From Desulfovibrio sp. JC022 (lineage in GTDB: Bacteria; Desulfobacterota; Desulfovibrionia; Desulfovibrionales; Desulfovibrionaceae), in contig NZ_VOPZ01000013.1 in NCBI RefSeq assembly GCF_010470665.1, positions 21,530-85,529 of the forward strand: a stretch of DNA of 64,000 nucleotides. The letters are read 5' to 3'. The stretch's first letter is position 1, and the number at the start of each line of letters is the position of its first letter. The position numbers and the translations under genes were made by a program. Shown here one piece after another: positions 53,240-61,190 of the stretch. The notes beneath the pieces are model-generated. The model worked only from the letters and a program-made list of their open reading frames with translations. It did not search any database and was not told the origin of the DNA.

Positions 53240-54088
53240 TTACTTAATTTTACGTGCATCTTTGCCTTCGCAATAATAGTCTCCATCGCAAGCATACACT
53301 CCAGAAACAATATGGTTATTGTCATATTTGATCCAATATTTTCCATAATTTTCCATATCGAGAAGAATCTCAGTTACCCGGGGTCTGCCTATAAGGCTAT
53401 GTACTTCATATTCATGCATTCCATATTCTATAAGTTCAGGAACATTTGCTCCTTTTGACTTTATTTTTTCCATTATAGCAATTTTTTTAGCTTGTAACTG
53501 GTCTATTTTTTTAAAGACAAGATTTCTTTCACTTCTAAGCTTGCTTGCAGTAGACCCTTTTGCTTGTCCCAAATGTTTTTGTAGTTTGGCTACCTCGTGT
53601 TCAAGTAGATTCAATCTTCTTTGTTGCTCTTTTATTTTTGTTTGGGCTACTGAGTCCGAATTTATAGCTTCAAACTGTTTTTTCAGCTTAGACATGTCAA
53701 GAGTTGCTTTAACCTTCATTGTTACAGTCATTGCCCCAGCTTTGTTCATATTCCATTTTTCGTCTGAAGCCTTAACTTTTACAAGAGCGGCCGTAAAAGT
53801 ATTAATCTCATTTTTATCAAGTTTCCCATTAACCACTTTTGTTTGACTTGAAATAAATGTTCCTGCTTTTTCCATAAGTTTTCGCTTCGCTTCAAGAAAA
53901 CACATATGACGGGCATCATTCCTTGAATCGTTGTCACCGAGAGTATAAGTGTGACTACTCGTAATAGTAACAGGTTTTGCCCAAGCAACTGAATGAGTAA
54001 GAGTAATCAGAAAAACGATCAAAAAGAATATGGCGGTACGAGGACTCCTCATCATATGACTCTCAGCGTTAAAAGGTTTTAAATTCAT
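53240..54088 (-). CDS. Exported protein with an LPP20/FlgT-like N-terminal domain
   Basis: 282 aa. Signal peptide ends ...SVAWAK (from one of several possible starts; ATG at 54088 overlaps the upstream stop as ATGA). Residues ~40-130 (TYTLGDNDSRNDARHMC, AKRKLMEKAG) resemble the domain in FlgT and LPP20 lipoproteins; then a coiled coil (~145-205) and a C-terminal domain (YGMHEYEVHSLIG, YDNNHIVSGVYACDG). Translationally coupled to the 152-aa gene upstream. Unusual cargo for an island; function unknown. Confidence 0.68.
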   Translation of the reverse strand: MNLKPFNAESHMMRSPRTAIFFLIVFLITLTHSVAWAKPVTITSSHTYTLGDNDSRNDARHMCFLEAKRKLMEKAGTFISSQTKVVNGKLDKNEINTFTAALVKVKASDEKWNMNKAGAMTVTMKVKATLDMSKLKKQFEAINSDSVAQTKIKEQQRRLNLLEHEVAKLQKHLGQAKGSTASKLRSERNLVFKKIDQLQAKKIAIMEKIKSKGANVPELIEYGMHEYEVHSLIGRPRVTEILLDMENYGKYWIKYDNNHIVSGVYACDGDYYCEGKDARKIK

Positions 54089-54543
54089 TTAACATCATCA
54101 ACTAAACCTTTGACCAAATCACCTAGCCCTCCAGAGCGAAGAGTCAATCGTAAGCAGACTTCAGCTTCACCGGATTTAGGGCTATATTTCTCTCCACATA
54201 CAGAAGCAAATCGGATAACACCGTGACTTTTGAGGTTGATGATATCCTGTTTGATTTTTCCGTTTCTTACCAACGTTTGCCGTTCAACCTGAAGCCCATT
54301 GATTATTTCAACTAATCTTGCTTGAGCGACTGATCGGGCAGCAAGCAGGGCCATGCTTTTGGAATCTCCTTCGCCATGACCAACGACTTGAAAGTAACCA
54401 GCATAAAAAGCTTCGTTCTTATCTGAAATTTCATTGAACGAACTGTGCGCTTGATTTTCTGAAGCGTATGAAGTTTGTGCTCCCATGCTGACAAAAGTTA
54501 GCATGGTCAATATAATAGCGAAATATTTTACAAAAAACTTCAT
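54085..54543 (-). CDS. Exported LPP20-like protein (152 aa)
   Basis: Signal peptide (to ~28) then a single ~115-residue domain with GHGEGDSKSMALLAARSVAQARLVEIINGL (given in part), the pattern of LPP20/FlgP-type proteins. AGGAAA precedes the ATG. Its stop overlaps the start of the next gene by four bases, so both are made together and may interact in the periplasm. Confidence 0.7.
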   Translation of the reverse strand: MKFFVKYFAIILTMLTFVSMGAQTSYASENQAHSSFNEISDKNEAFYAGYFQVVGHGEGDSKSMALLAARSVAQARLVEIINGLQVERQTLVRNGKIKQDIINLKSHGVIRFASVCGEKYSPKSGEAEVCLRLTLRSGGLGDLVKGLVDDVK

Positions 54544-54793
54544 ATTACGATTTCCTGTTAGCTTGGTTATATGAGTCTTGTTAAAATAAATGGCAAATAA
54601 TTGGAAGATTAATTTACTTTGGATTTATACATCTTGGTTTAACTATAGATAAATATCTGTATAAAACGAGGGTTAAATTCGTCTCTATTTCCCTACACTT
54701 CTTAAAAATGACCGGGGAGGTTCATTTGTCTGAAATTCTAACCCTTGACTCCTATCCCCGCTAAGGCAAAAATAACCAAAACAAGACAAGGCT

Positions 54794-55876
54794 ATGCTAA
54801 AAAACATATTTTTTAAAAATTTCAAAAGCTTCAAACAGGCAACCCTGCCGCTTGCCCCATTTACGGTGTTGATAGGGACTAATGCTTCCGGCAAAAGCAA
54901 CGCCATTGAAGGCATGCTCTTGTTAAACCAAATTGCTGAAGGCCGTAATCAGGCAGCACCGAAGGATTACAGCCAAAACATACGTGGACAAATCAATCAC
55001 CTTGGGTATTGCGGGGAATCTCGGTTTGCCGTTGGTTGCTCCAAGGATGAATGGAGCCTTACACTTGAATTAAAAACAAAGAATGATGGCCTGCAAATAG
55101 TTAATGAATCACTTGAAATAATTGATAAAACTAATTACCCAAACAAAACATATATCAAAGAGTTAAACGATATACTCTTTCTTTCACCAGTGCCAAGACT
55201 TATGCGTGCCCCAAGCGCAAAGTCAGAAAAAAGCATACACGCCAACTGCCGTAATTTATCCGGTGTGACTTATAACATATGTAGGAATCAAAACTCTCAA
55301 ACACAAATCCTTTCAATACTCCAAAGAATACTGGGAATTAACGCCAAAGCGATTGAGTTTCAAGAAACCGACAGGGAAATGGTAACTCTAAAACTGGTAG
55401 AAAGCTTCGGTGATAAAGTTAAGAAATGGGAAGCATCTCTGCTTTCAGATGGAACATTACGCATTCTGGCGATTATAGCGGCTTTGCTTTCCGCTCCTGC
55501 GGGAACACTAGTGGTCATTAAAAATATAACCGAAAGAATTCATCCCAGCGGCGTAAAATATTTGCTTGAAGAAATGTACAGCATAGCCCTCGAACGCGAA
55601 TTGCAGGTTCTAATTTCTACCCACAATTCTACCCTTATGGACACCGTACCACCTGAATTACTTGGAGATACAGTCTTATGTTATCGTGATGCTGAAGACG
55701 GCAGCAGTAAACTAATCAAGCTTTCCGATCTCAGTGATTTCCCGGCTCTACTTGCTCGTGGATCACTTGGAAAGCTTGCTACTAAGCAACTACTCGAAAA
55801 AGCAGCAAAATCAGTTTTGACTCCAGAAGAAAAGAAACTCAAAGCTCTAAAATGGATTAATAGATTACAACAGTAA
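54794..55876 (+). CDS. AAA-type (SMC/RecF-like, AAA_21) ATPase with altered Walker B
   Basis: 360 aa. Walker A is GTNASGKSN (~28-36), the D-loop/signature region is SDGTLRILAI, and the region normally LxxxEE-x-x-x-x-HP reads GTLVVIKNITERIHPSG: the two acidic residues are K and N. QVLISTHNSTLMD is the H-loop. Thus it resembles OLD/AAA_21 ATPases of defence islands but may not hydrolyse ATP normally. No nuclease partner is adjacent. AAGG before ATG. Confidence 0.82.
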   Translation: MLKNIFFKNFKSFKQATLPLAPFTVLIGTNASGKSNAIEGMLLLNQIAEGRNQAAPKDYSQNIRGQINHLGYCGESRFAVGCSKDEWSLTLELKTKNDGLQIVNESLEIIDKTNYPNKTYIKELNDILFLSPVPRLMRAPSAKSEKSIHANCRNLSGVTYNICRNQNSQTQILSILQRILGINAKAIEFQETDREMVTLKLVESFGDKVKKWEASLLSDGTLRILAIIAALLSAPAGTLVVIKNITERIHPSGVKYLLEEMYSIALERELQVLISTHNSTLMDTVPPELLGDTVLCYRDAEDGSSKLIKLSDLSDFPALLARGSLGKLATKQLLEKAAKSVLTPEEKKLKALKWINRLQQ

Positions 55877-55885
55877 GGTGTTAAT

Positions 55886-57010
55886 TTACACTGTGGTGTC
55901 ATTTGAGAGGTCATTCAATCTATAACTGGTACTCCGCCCGCCTCCGGGATTCTGGAGCAATATTCCACGCTTCACCAAATCCTTGACGTCACGCAGGGCG
56001 GTATCTGTGGAGCATTTAGCCAACTTGGCGTATTTGGATGAGTTCATGTATCCCTTGAAGTTTTCATCGAGCATGCGCTCAAGCACGGACCGCTGGCGAT
56101 CATTGATCGGCGACTGCTGGGAGATCCGTTCCCACAGGCTGGCTTTATGCAACACATGACTCAGCGTGGATTCGGCATTGATCAGGGCTTCTTTCAGGCA
56201 ATCCAGAAACCATTCCAGCCATTTGGTGATTTCCGGCGTGCCGCGCTGCTGCCGCTCCAGATGGGAATAGTAATCCTTGCGCTTCAGCTCAATCTGAGTG
56301 GACATGCTGTAATATCGCTCCGCCGCTCCATCAGCACGAGCCAAGGCCATATCCGCGATGGTACGCGCAATACGTCCGTTGCCGTCTTCAAAGGGGTGAA
56401 TGGTAACAAACCACAGGTGGGCTATTCCGGCACGCAGAACCGGATCAGTATCATCTTCGCTCTCGAACCATTCCAGAAATCGAGCCATCTCATCTTCAAG
56501 GCGGTCAGCATCCGGTGCTTCAAAATGGACTTTCTCACGTCCCATAGGCCCGGAGATTACCTGCATGACTCCGACTTCCGCAGGACGCCAGTCTGCAACG
56601 GTAATCCGCTTGATGCCGCTGCGCCCCATCGGGAAAAGTGCCCCGTGCCAATCACAAAGCCGATCCTTGGTCAACGGCTCCGCGTATCGCTGTGTGGCAT
56701 CGAGCATCATTTCAACTATGCCGTCCACATCGCGCCCTGCCGGTTTCAGCCCGGCAATCTCGATTCCCAGACGTTGGGCAATAGAGGAGCGTACCTCCTC
56801 TGGATTGAGGAGTTCACCTTCTATGGCTGATGAATGAACGATGTCATTGGTAAGAGTCTTCAGGCCCGCCTCATTTCTCAGATCGAAGCCCAAATTCCCA
56901 ATCTTACCCAGCAACACGCCCTGCCGATGGCGGACGTCTGCCAGTTTGGAAATGAGCTTTTCAGCGTTCCATGAGAAGTTCGGCCAGTCTTGATGTTCGT
57001 GTATCCACAT
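55886..57010 (-). CDS. Fic-family protein with DUF4172 N-terminus and winged-helix C-terminus
   Basis: 374 aa. The active-site HPFEDGNGRIAR is complete (His, Gly-Asn-Gly-Arg). An N-terminal SSAIEGE inhibitory motif (class II type) is present, and the C-terminal ~70 residues form a winged helix with NSSKYAKLAKCSTDTALRDVK (given in part), suggesting autoregulation or DNA binding. Fic enzymes AMPylate target proteins. GC-rich compared with both AT-rich neighbours. Convergent with the AAA ATPase, ten bases apart. Confidence 0.92.
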   Translation of the reverse strand: MWIHEHQDWPNFSWNAEKLISKLADVRHRQGVLLGKIGNLGFDLRNEAGLKTLTNDIVHSSAIEGELLNPEEVRSSIAQRLGIEIAGLKPAGRDVDGIVEMMLDATQRYAEPLTKDRLCDWHGALFPMGRSGIKRITVADWRPAEVGVMQVISGPMGREKVHFEAPDADRLEDEMARFLEWFESEDDTDPVLRAGIAHLWFVTIHPFEDGNGRIARTIADMALARADGAAERYYSMSTQIELKRKDYYSHLERQQRGTPEITKWLEWFLDCLKEALINAESTLSHVLHKASLWERISQQSPINDRQRSVLERMLDENFKGYMNSSKYAKLAKCSTDTALRDVKDLVKRGILLQNPGGGRSTSYRLNDLSNDTTV

Positions 57011-57132
57011 TGCTTTTGCCCTTATTTGCGGTGAATGTAGGCGTTATTCGCCGCATGTTTTGCGGTGATTATAGGGGGTATTTAAAGCAAAAGCAATGAT
57101 CATCACTTGTTACTAGCAGCATGACTTGAAAA

Positions 57133-58326
57133 TCATATTATAGATGAAAAATCAAAACTAGCATCAATGTAACACGGGTGAACGGTTATTTTTGTTGTTG
57201 GAATTCCAAAATCAAGCCAAAACTTCTCAACAATCTTATCTGGATATGGGTTAACAATCACAACATCAGGAAGACTGGATCGGCGGGAAAAGGCTTTTTT
57301 AAACAAATCATTACTCTGGTAATCAGTTGCAGGAAATGAATACCCCATAATAAATATTTTATCTGCCACGGCGATTTGTTCCTCGGCTTCTTGCCAAAGT
57401 GTCTTAAAAATGGTCCCAAAGGTATCATATTTTTTATCTTTAACCGGGGGAATTATCAAAGGCATAGAGGTGATACCTTCATCTTTTGAAGATCCTTCAG
57501 GTACCCACGGAAATTTAGTCTTAATTCGGGCATGCATATACCCATCACCTACGGACTTACCTTTAAGAGGAATATTGGGAGGGTAATATCCATATGAAAA
57601 AGATTCGTACCCATCCATAAATCTGCCACTGTGGCAACTATACTCAGACTCTGTAGATTCATACACAAAGAAATCATCCAAAGAGTCATGTGGGTAGCTT
57701 ATCTCTTTACCATTAAAGAGAGGATGAAATGACAGCCAATTAGTTGAACCATGTAACTTAATAAGCTTAACGAACTGATCTTGATCAGCGGCAGGTTCTT
57801 CCCATTTGTTTCGATAAACAGCATAGGGCTTCACACAGTATCCATATTCTGTTGACCAGTTTTCCGATTCCTTCAAAACACGATCAATTAAGGTGTCCCA
57901 ATTAAACGTTATTATGGCATCCTTATCTGTAAGACTTGCTATAAATGCTTCATGGACTTCCGACCGTGTTCCATTTTGAACTTCATTAATAACTGAGGCA
58001 AATAGAAAGACTAGCTGATTGTATGCTGAATAACATAGAGAGGCATTTTCAAAGTCCCCTGCAGCAACACTCTCTTTTAGATTACTCTCAATTTCAGAGT
58101 GAATTTGCTCAATATCTGAAGCATATTCAGCAAACTCATCTGGATTTTTAATATGCTTAAATCTGACAAGATAATTTATAATATTTCCGACAAGAACCCA
58201 TTGGTTTTCGGATATTTTAAGTTTATTAAAAGTTGGAAAAAAATCGTTTGCAATTGGCATTATCTGATCTGTGGGTGACTTGTCATATGCCTTTGAAAAA
58301 CCAGCACCCAATATATATGCATTCAT
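57133..58326 (-). CDS. SIR2-like protein (stand-alone, putative NAD-consuming effector)
   Basis: 397 aa from ATG at 58326; a TTG 24 bases earlier is less good. SIR2 fold residues: YILGAGFSKAY (GAG), ITFNWDTLIDRV (Asn/Asp), IKLHGSTNW (His) and IMGYSFPATD (adenine side). Such proteins in defence (ThsA, DSR, Nezha) cleave NAD+ or bind it. It follows the hydrolase gene by 70 bases on the same strand, so they form one operon. AT-rich. Confidence 0.85.
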   Translation of the reverse strand: MNAYILGAGFSKAYDKSPTDQIMPIANDFFPTFNKLKISENQWVLVGNIINYLVRFKHIKNPDEFAEYASDIEQIHSEIESNLKESVAAGDFENASLCYSAYNQLVFLFASVINEVQNGTRSEVHEAFIASLTDKDAIITFNWDTLIDRVLKESENWSTEYGYCVKPYAVYRNKWEEPAADQDQFVKLIKLHGSTNWLSFHPLFNGKEISYPHDSLDDFFVYESTESEYSCHSGRFMDGYESFSYGYYPPNIPLKGKSVGDGYMHARIKTKFPWVPEGSSKDEGITSMPLIIPPVKDKKYDTFGTIFKTLWQEAEEQIAVADKIFIMGYSFPATDYQSNDLFKKAFSRRSSLPDVVIVNPYPDKIVEKFWLDFGIPTTKITVHPCYIDASFDFSSII

Positions 58327-58396
58327 AAAAATATCCGCGTTAGATGCCAAACTTCATATCGAATCAGAATTCGAAGCCGCATCGTGATACTATTAT

Positions 58397-59809
58397 TTAA
58401 TAAGGAATACCCTTTCCAGAAGGTTTAGCCTTCTTAAAATTAGACTTTCCATCTTCAAATGGAGTAAACCTGAAAGTATTTTGATCGACATGCCTTACCA
58501 ATTCAATATCAATTAACGTTGTCTGGTTAGGTATTAGAATATCATTCAAGTCAATGCCGTTAGATCTAAATTCAGCGGGGGAATAATATGAAAAACCATC
58601 ACTCGGCTTTGCAGAGATCCTGATACCGACCTTTCCATCGCGTGCTTTTTTCATCTTTGAACAATTCACATAATAGGTCAGAACATTATGACAAATTTTA
58701 TTCCTTTGCCGATCAACAAAAAATCCTTTTGGCAAAATATCTGGACGATAATCGTTTCCAGCTAGCAAGAGCATATCAAAATCATTAACTGGATTTTTAC
58801 GATCATCAGTTATACGAAAAACTAGCATGGCATACTGATCTTTGCATTTACGATCAGTCATTTGAACATTTTTTGTAATAATCTTAAATGAATCAGATAT
58901 GATTTTAAATTGTTCTTTATTTTGCACACCTAAACATTGTATAATATGATTAACGACACTTTTTTTAACTGCATTTTTTGGATTTACACTTTTCATAATT
59001 CCGATTTTTGACCCAGAATGACTTGCTTTTGCTACGACACAGAAAGGAATTTCTTCAGGGTACACTGTCTTTTCTTCATTTATTTTTAATTCCGAGATTG
59101 GTAACTCCTTGTTAGTTCTCAGATCTCTCACTATACCAATCTTCCTAGATATATCCTGTCGCAAAGAAAAATAACGATAATTCATATTGGCCGCAGCAAG
59201 CCGAACAACTCCATCAGAACCTTTTTCTACTAAATAACTGTTAACAAAATCATAAAGCTTACTGTCAATCGTTTGTCCTGACAAAACAAACTGATAAAAG
59301 CCCTTATCAACAGGTATGTAATCAAGCCATTTAAGGTTTAAATCCCACTGCCCAGAGCTTCCAAGTTCTAGCCAATTTAGGACTTCGACTCCAGGCTCAA
59401 TACCATCAAAAAAAGAATTAATCCTACTAAGTCGACTCTTGCCTAATTGAGCTAAAGCAGATCCATGATTTGCTGGCGCAAGCATCACGATATGTTTAAG
59501 AGGAATTCCTTCCAACCCGAACTTACTTCCATAAAAGATATGAGCCCAAAGCCTAACAACTGGCCCCCCTGTTGAATGAGTAATACATGAAAAGGAATCC
59601 TCGCCAATTGCGTCAAGACGAGCTTTATCAAAGGCGCGCGCAATATCGTCCAACGTGACTTCATCATGAAAACTTATATACTTACCAAGATGAATATGAT
59701 GTATATCAAGGTTTAAATAATCAGGAGACGCTGTAACTAGAGCTTCAGCGAGCCCTCCATATGTGTCCTGATTTGTAACGCTCCAACCATGAACAAATAA
59801 AAGCTTCAT
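58397..59809 (-). CDS. Alpha/beta hydrolase, PGAP1/lipase-like, with C-terminal extension
   Basis: 470 aa from ATG at 59809, preceded by GGGGAGGAG; the longer frame to 59899 lacks support. The N-terminus MKLLFVHGWSV is the oxyanion-hole strand, SCITHSTGGPVV holds the nucleophile Ser (T-H-S-T-G in place of G-x-S-x-G), and a later Asp/His would complete the triad. The C-terminal ~200 residues have no family I recognise. First gene of the operon with the SIR2-like gene; likely a membrane-lipid or ester hydrolase, substrate unknown. Confidence 0.78.
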   Translation of the reverse strand: MKLLFVHGWSVTNQDTYGGLAEALVTASPDYLNLDIHHIHLGKYISFHDEVTLDDIARAFDKARLDAIGEDSFSCITHSTGGPVVRLWAHIFYGSKFGLEGIPLKHIVMLAPANHGSALAQLGKSRLSRINSFFDGIEPGVEVLNWLELGSSGQWDLNLKWLDYIPVDKGFYQFVLSGQTIDSKLYDFVNSYLVEKGSDGVVRLAAANMNYRYFSLRQDISRKIGIVRDLRTNKELPISELKINEEKTVYPEEIPFCVVAKASHSGSKIGIMKSVNPKNAVKKSVVNHIIQCLGVQNKEQFKIISDSFKIITKNVQMTDRKCKDQYAMLVFRITDDRKNPVNDFDMLLLAGNDYRPDILPKGFFVDRQRNKICHNVLTYYVNCSKMKKARDGKVGIRISAKPSDGFSYYSPAEFRSNGIDLNDILIPNQTTLIDIELVRHVDQNTFRFTPFEDGKSNFKKAKPSGKGIPY

Positions 59810-60008
59810 ATCTCCTCCCCTTTTCACTGATTCTAAAAAACAAGACAGAGCCCCCCAAAAAAACTTAATCTGAAGAGGAGTAACTCTTGACCTCCTCAAT
59901 AGATATTTAATATAAGAACGTCAATAGAATACAAAAAAGCATACGATTGATATTTCCAAGATGTTCATATCGAGTCAGCATCCAATATTACAAAAAGTGG
60001 AGAATATA
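59810..60008. promoter_or_regulatory. Divergent intergenic region between the two defence-like operons
   Basis: 199 AT-rich bases between the hydrolase (minus) and SIR2 (plus) starts; it must hold both promoters. No clear -35/-10 pair could be fixed by eye. Confidence 0.45.
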
Positions 60009-61190
60009 ATGACCGAACAGGAAGCGAGTCCTACCCGTCAAATAAATATTTTACGACAAGCATTGTCGTCAGACAAAAATAAGGTTGCCTTTTTGCTAGG
60101 AGCTGGGTGTCCCCTTTCTGTCAGGACTAAAGAGAAAGAACCATTAATCCAAGACATTGTCGGATTAACAAAAATTGTTTGCGAGACATTAAAAGGAAAA
60201 GGAATTGAGAGAATTAAAAATCGAATATCTGTTCCCAAGCTGAAAGATCCGACAATCGAAGATATTTTAAGCCATGTTCGGTTACTGATTGAAGTTGTAG
60301 GAGAGGATAAAATAAACGAACTAAACAAAATTGAACTTGAAAGCCTTGAAAGGAAAATTTGTCAGTCAATCACAGAGGCTGTCGGAAAAGAATTACCAGA
60401 ACAAAGCACTTCATATCATCATCTAGCTGCATGGATTGGTGGCATCCCTAGGGTTAACCCAATTGAAATTTTCACACCTAACTACGATCTTTTAATTGAA
60501 TCAGCCTTAGAATCAAAAAACATCCCCTATTTCGACGGATTTATAGGGTCAAAGAAAGCCTTTTTTGATCTGCACTCAATTGAGCAAGAAAAGCTGCCTT
60601 CAAGATGGGTTAAATTATGGAAATTACATGGATCAATAAATTGGTGGAATGACCAAAAAGGAAATGTATTTAGAGGTCACTCGAAAACTGAGAACAATAA
60701 ACAAATGATATACCCGTCTCACCTAAAGTATAATCAAAGTCGTAGAATGCCTTATTTGGCAATGCAAGATAGACTTAGCCATTTCCTCTCCTCTGGCCAA
60801 GCTGTAATGATTACTTCAGGCTATTCATTTGCAGATGAACATCTTAATGAAATTTTAACATCCAGACTTTCAGCAAACCCAAGAGCAATTTGTTTTGCTT
60901 TGCTATACGATACCCTTGATAAATACCCGATAGCCCTTGAATGTGCTAAAAGAGTTACGAATTTAAGTTTAATATCACAAGATAAGACCTATATAGGCGG
61001 TGAGGAAAAAACTTGGATGGAAACTACAAAAGATGAACATTATAAGGATTACATAGAAGAAAAAGAGATTAAAGAAGCTAAAGATAAAATAGTAAAATGT
61101 AACCTTGGTGACTTTGCAAAATTCGGAAAATTTTTAATAAACCAAATTGGTTCTGAGGAAATAGAAAGGAAACAGAATAGTCATGATTAA
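60009..61190 (+). CDS. SIR2-like subunit of a SIR2-HerA (Nezha-type) system
   Basis: 393 aa from the ATG at 60009, which has GTGGAG upstream; a start at 59961 would add 16 residues without a good site. SIR2 motifs: FLLGAGCPLS, FTPNYDLLIESA (Asn/Asp), LWKLHGSINWW (catalytic-type His) and SGYSFADEHLNEIL. In the known two-gene system SIR2 depletes NAD+ on phage infection, in complex with HerA. The stop lies inside the herA start (8-base overlap), so both proteins are made in a coupled ratio. Confidence 0.9.
   Translation: MTEQEASPTRQINILRQALSSDKNKVAFLLGAGCPLSVRTKEKEPLIQDIVGLTKIVCETLKGKGIERIKNRISVPKLKDPTIEDILSHVRLLIEVVGEDKINELNKIELESLERKICQSITEAVGKELPEQSTSYHHLAAWIGGIPRVNPIEIFTPNYDLLIESALESKNIPYFDGFIGSKKAFFDLHSIEQEKLPSRWVKLWKLHGSINWWNDQKGNVFRGHSKTENNKQMIYPSHLKYNQSRRMPYLAMQDRLSHFLSSGQAVMITSGYSFADEHLNEILTSRLSANPRAICFALLYDTLDKYPIALECAKRVTNLSLISQDKTYIGGEEKTWMETTKDEHYKDYIEEKEIKEAKDKIVKCNLGDFAKFGKFLINQIGSEEIERKQNSHD

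Noticed and set aside
57133..61190. Thoeris system from SIR2 and TIR genes
   Set aside because: The SIR2 proteins lack a visible SLOG/STALD-type C-terminus and the TIR protein is DUF1883-fused and truncated; the SIR2-HerA overlap fits Nezha-type better.
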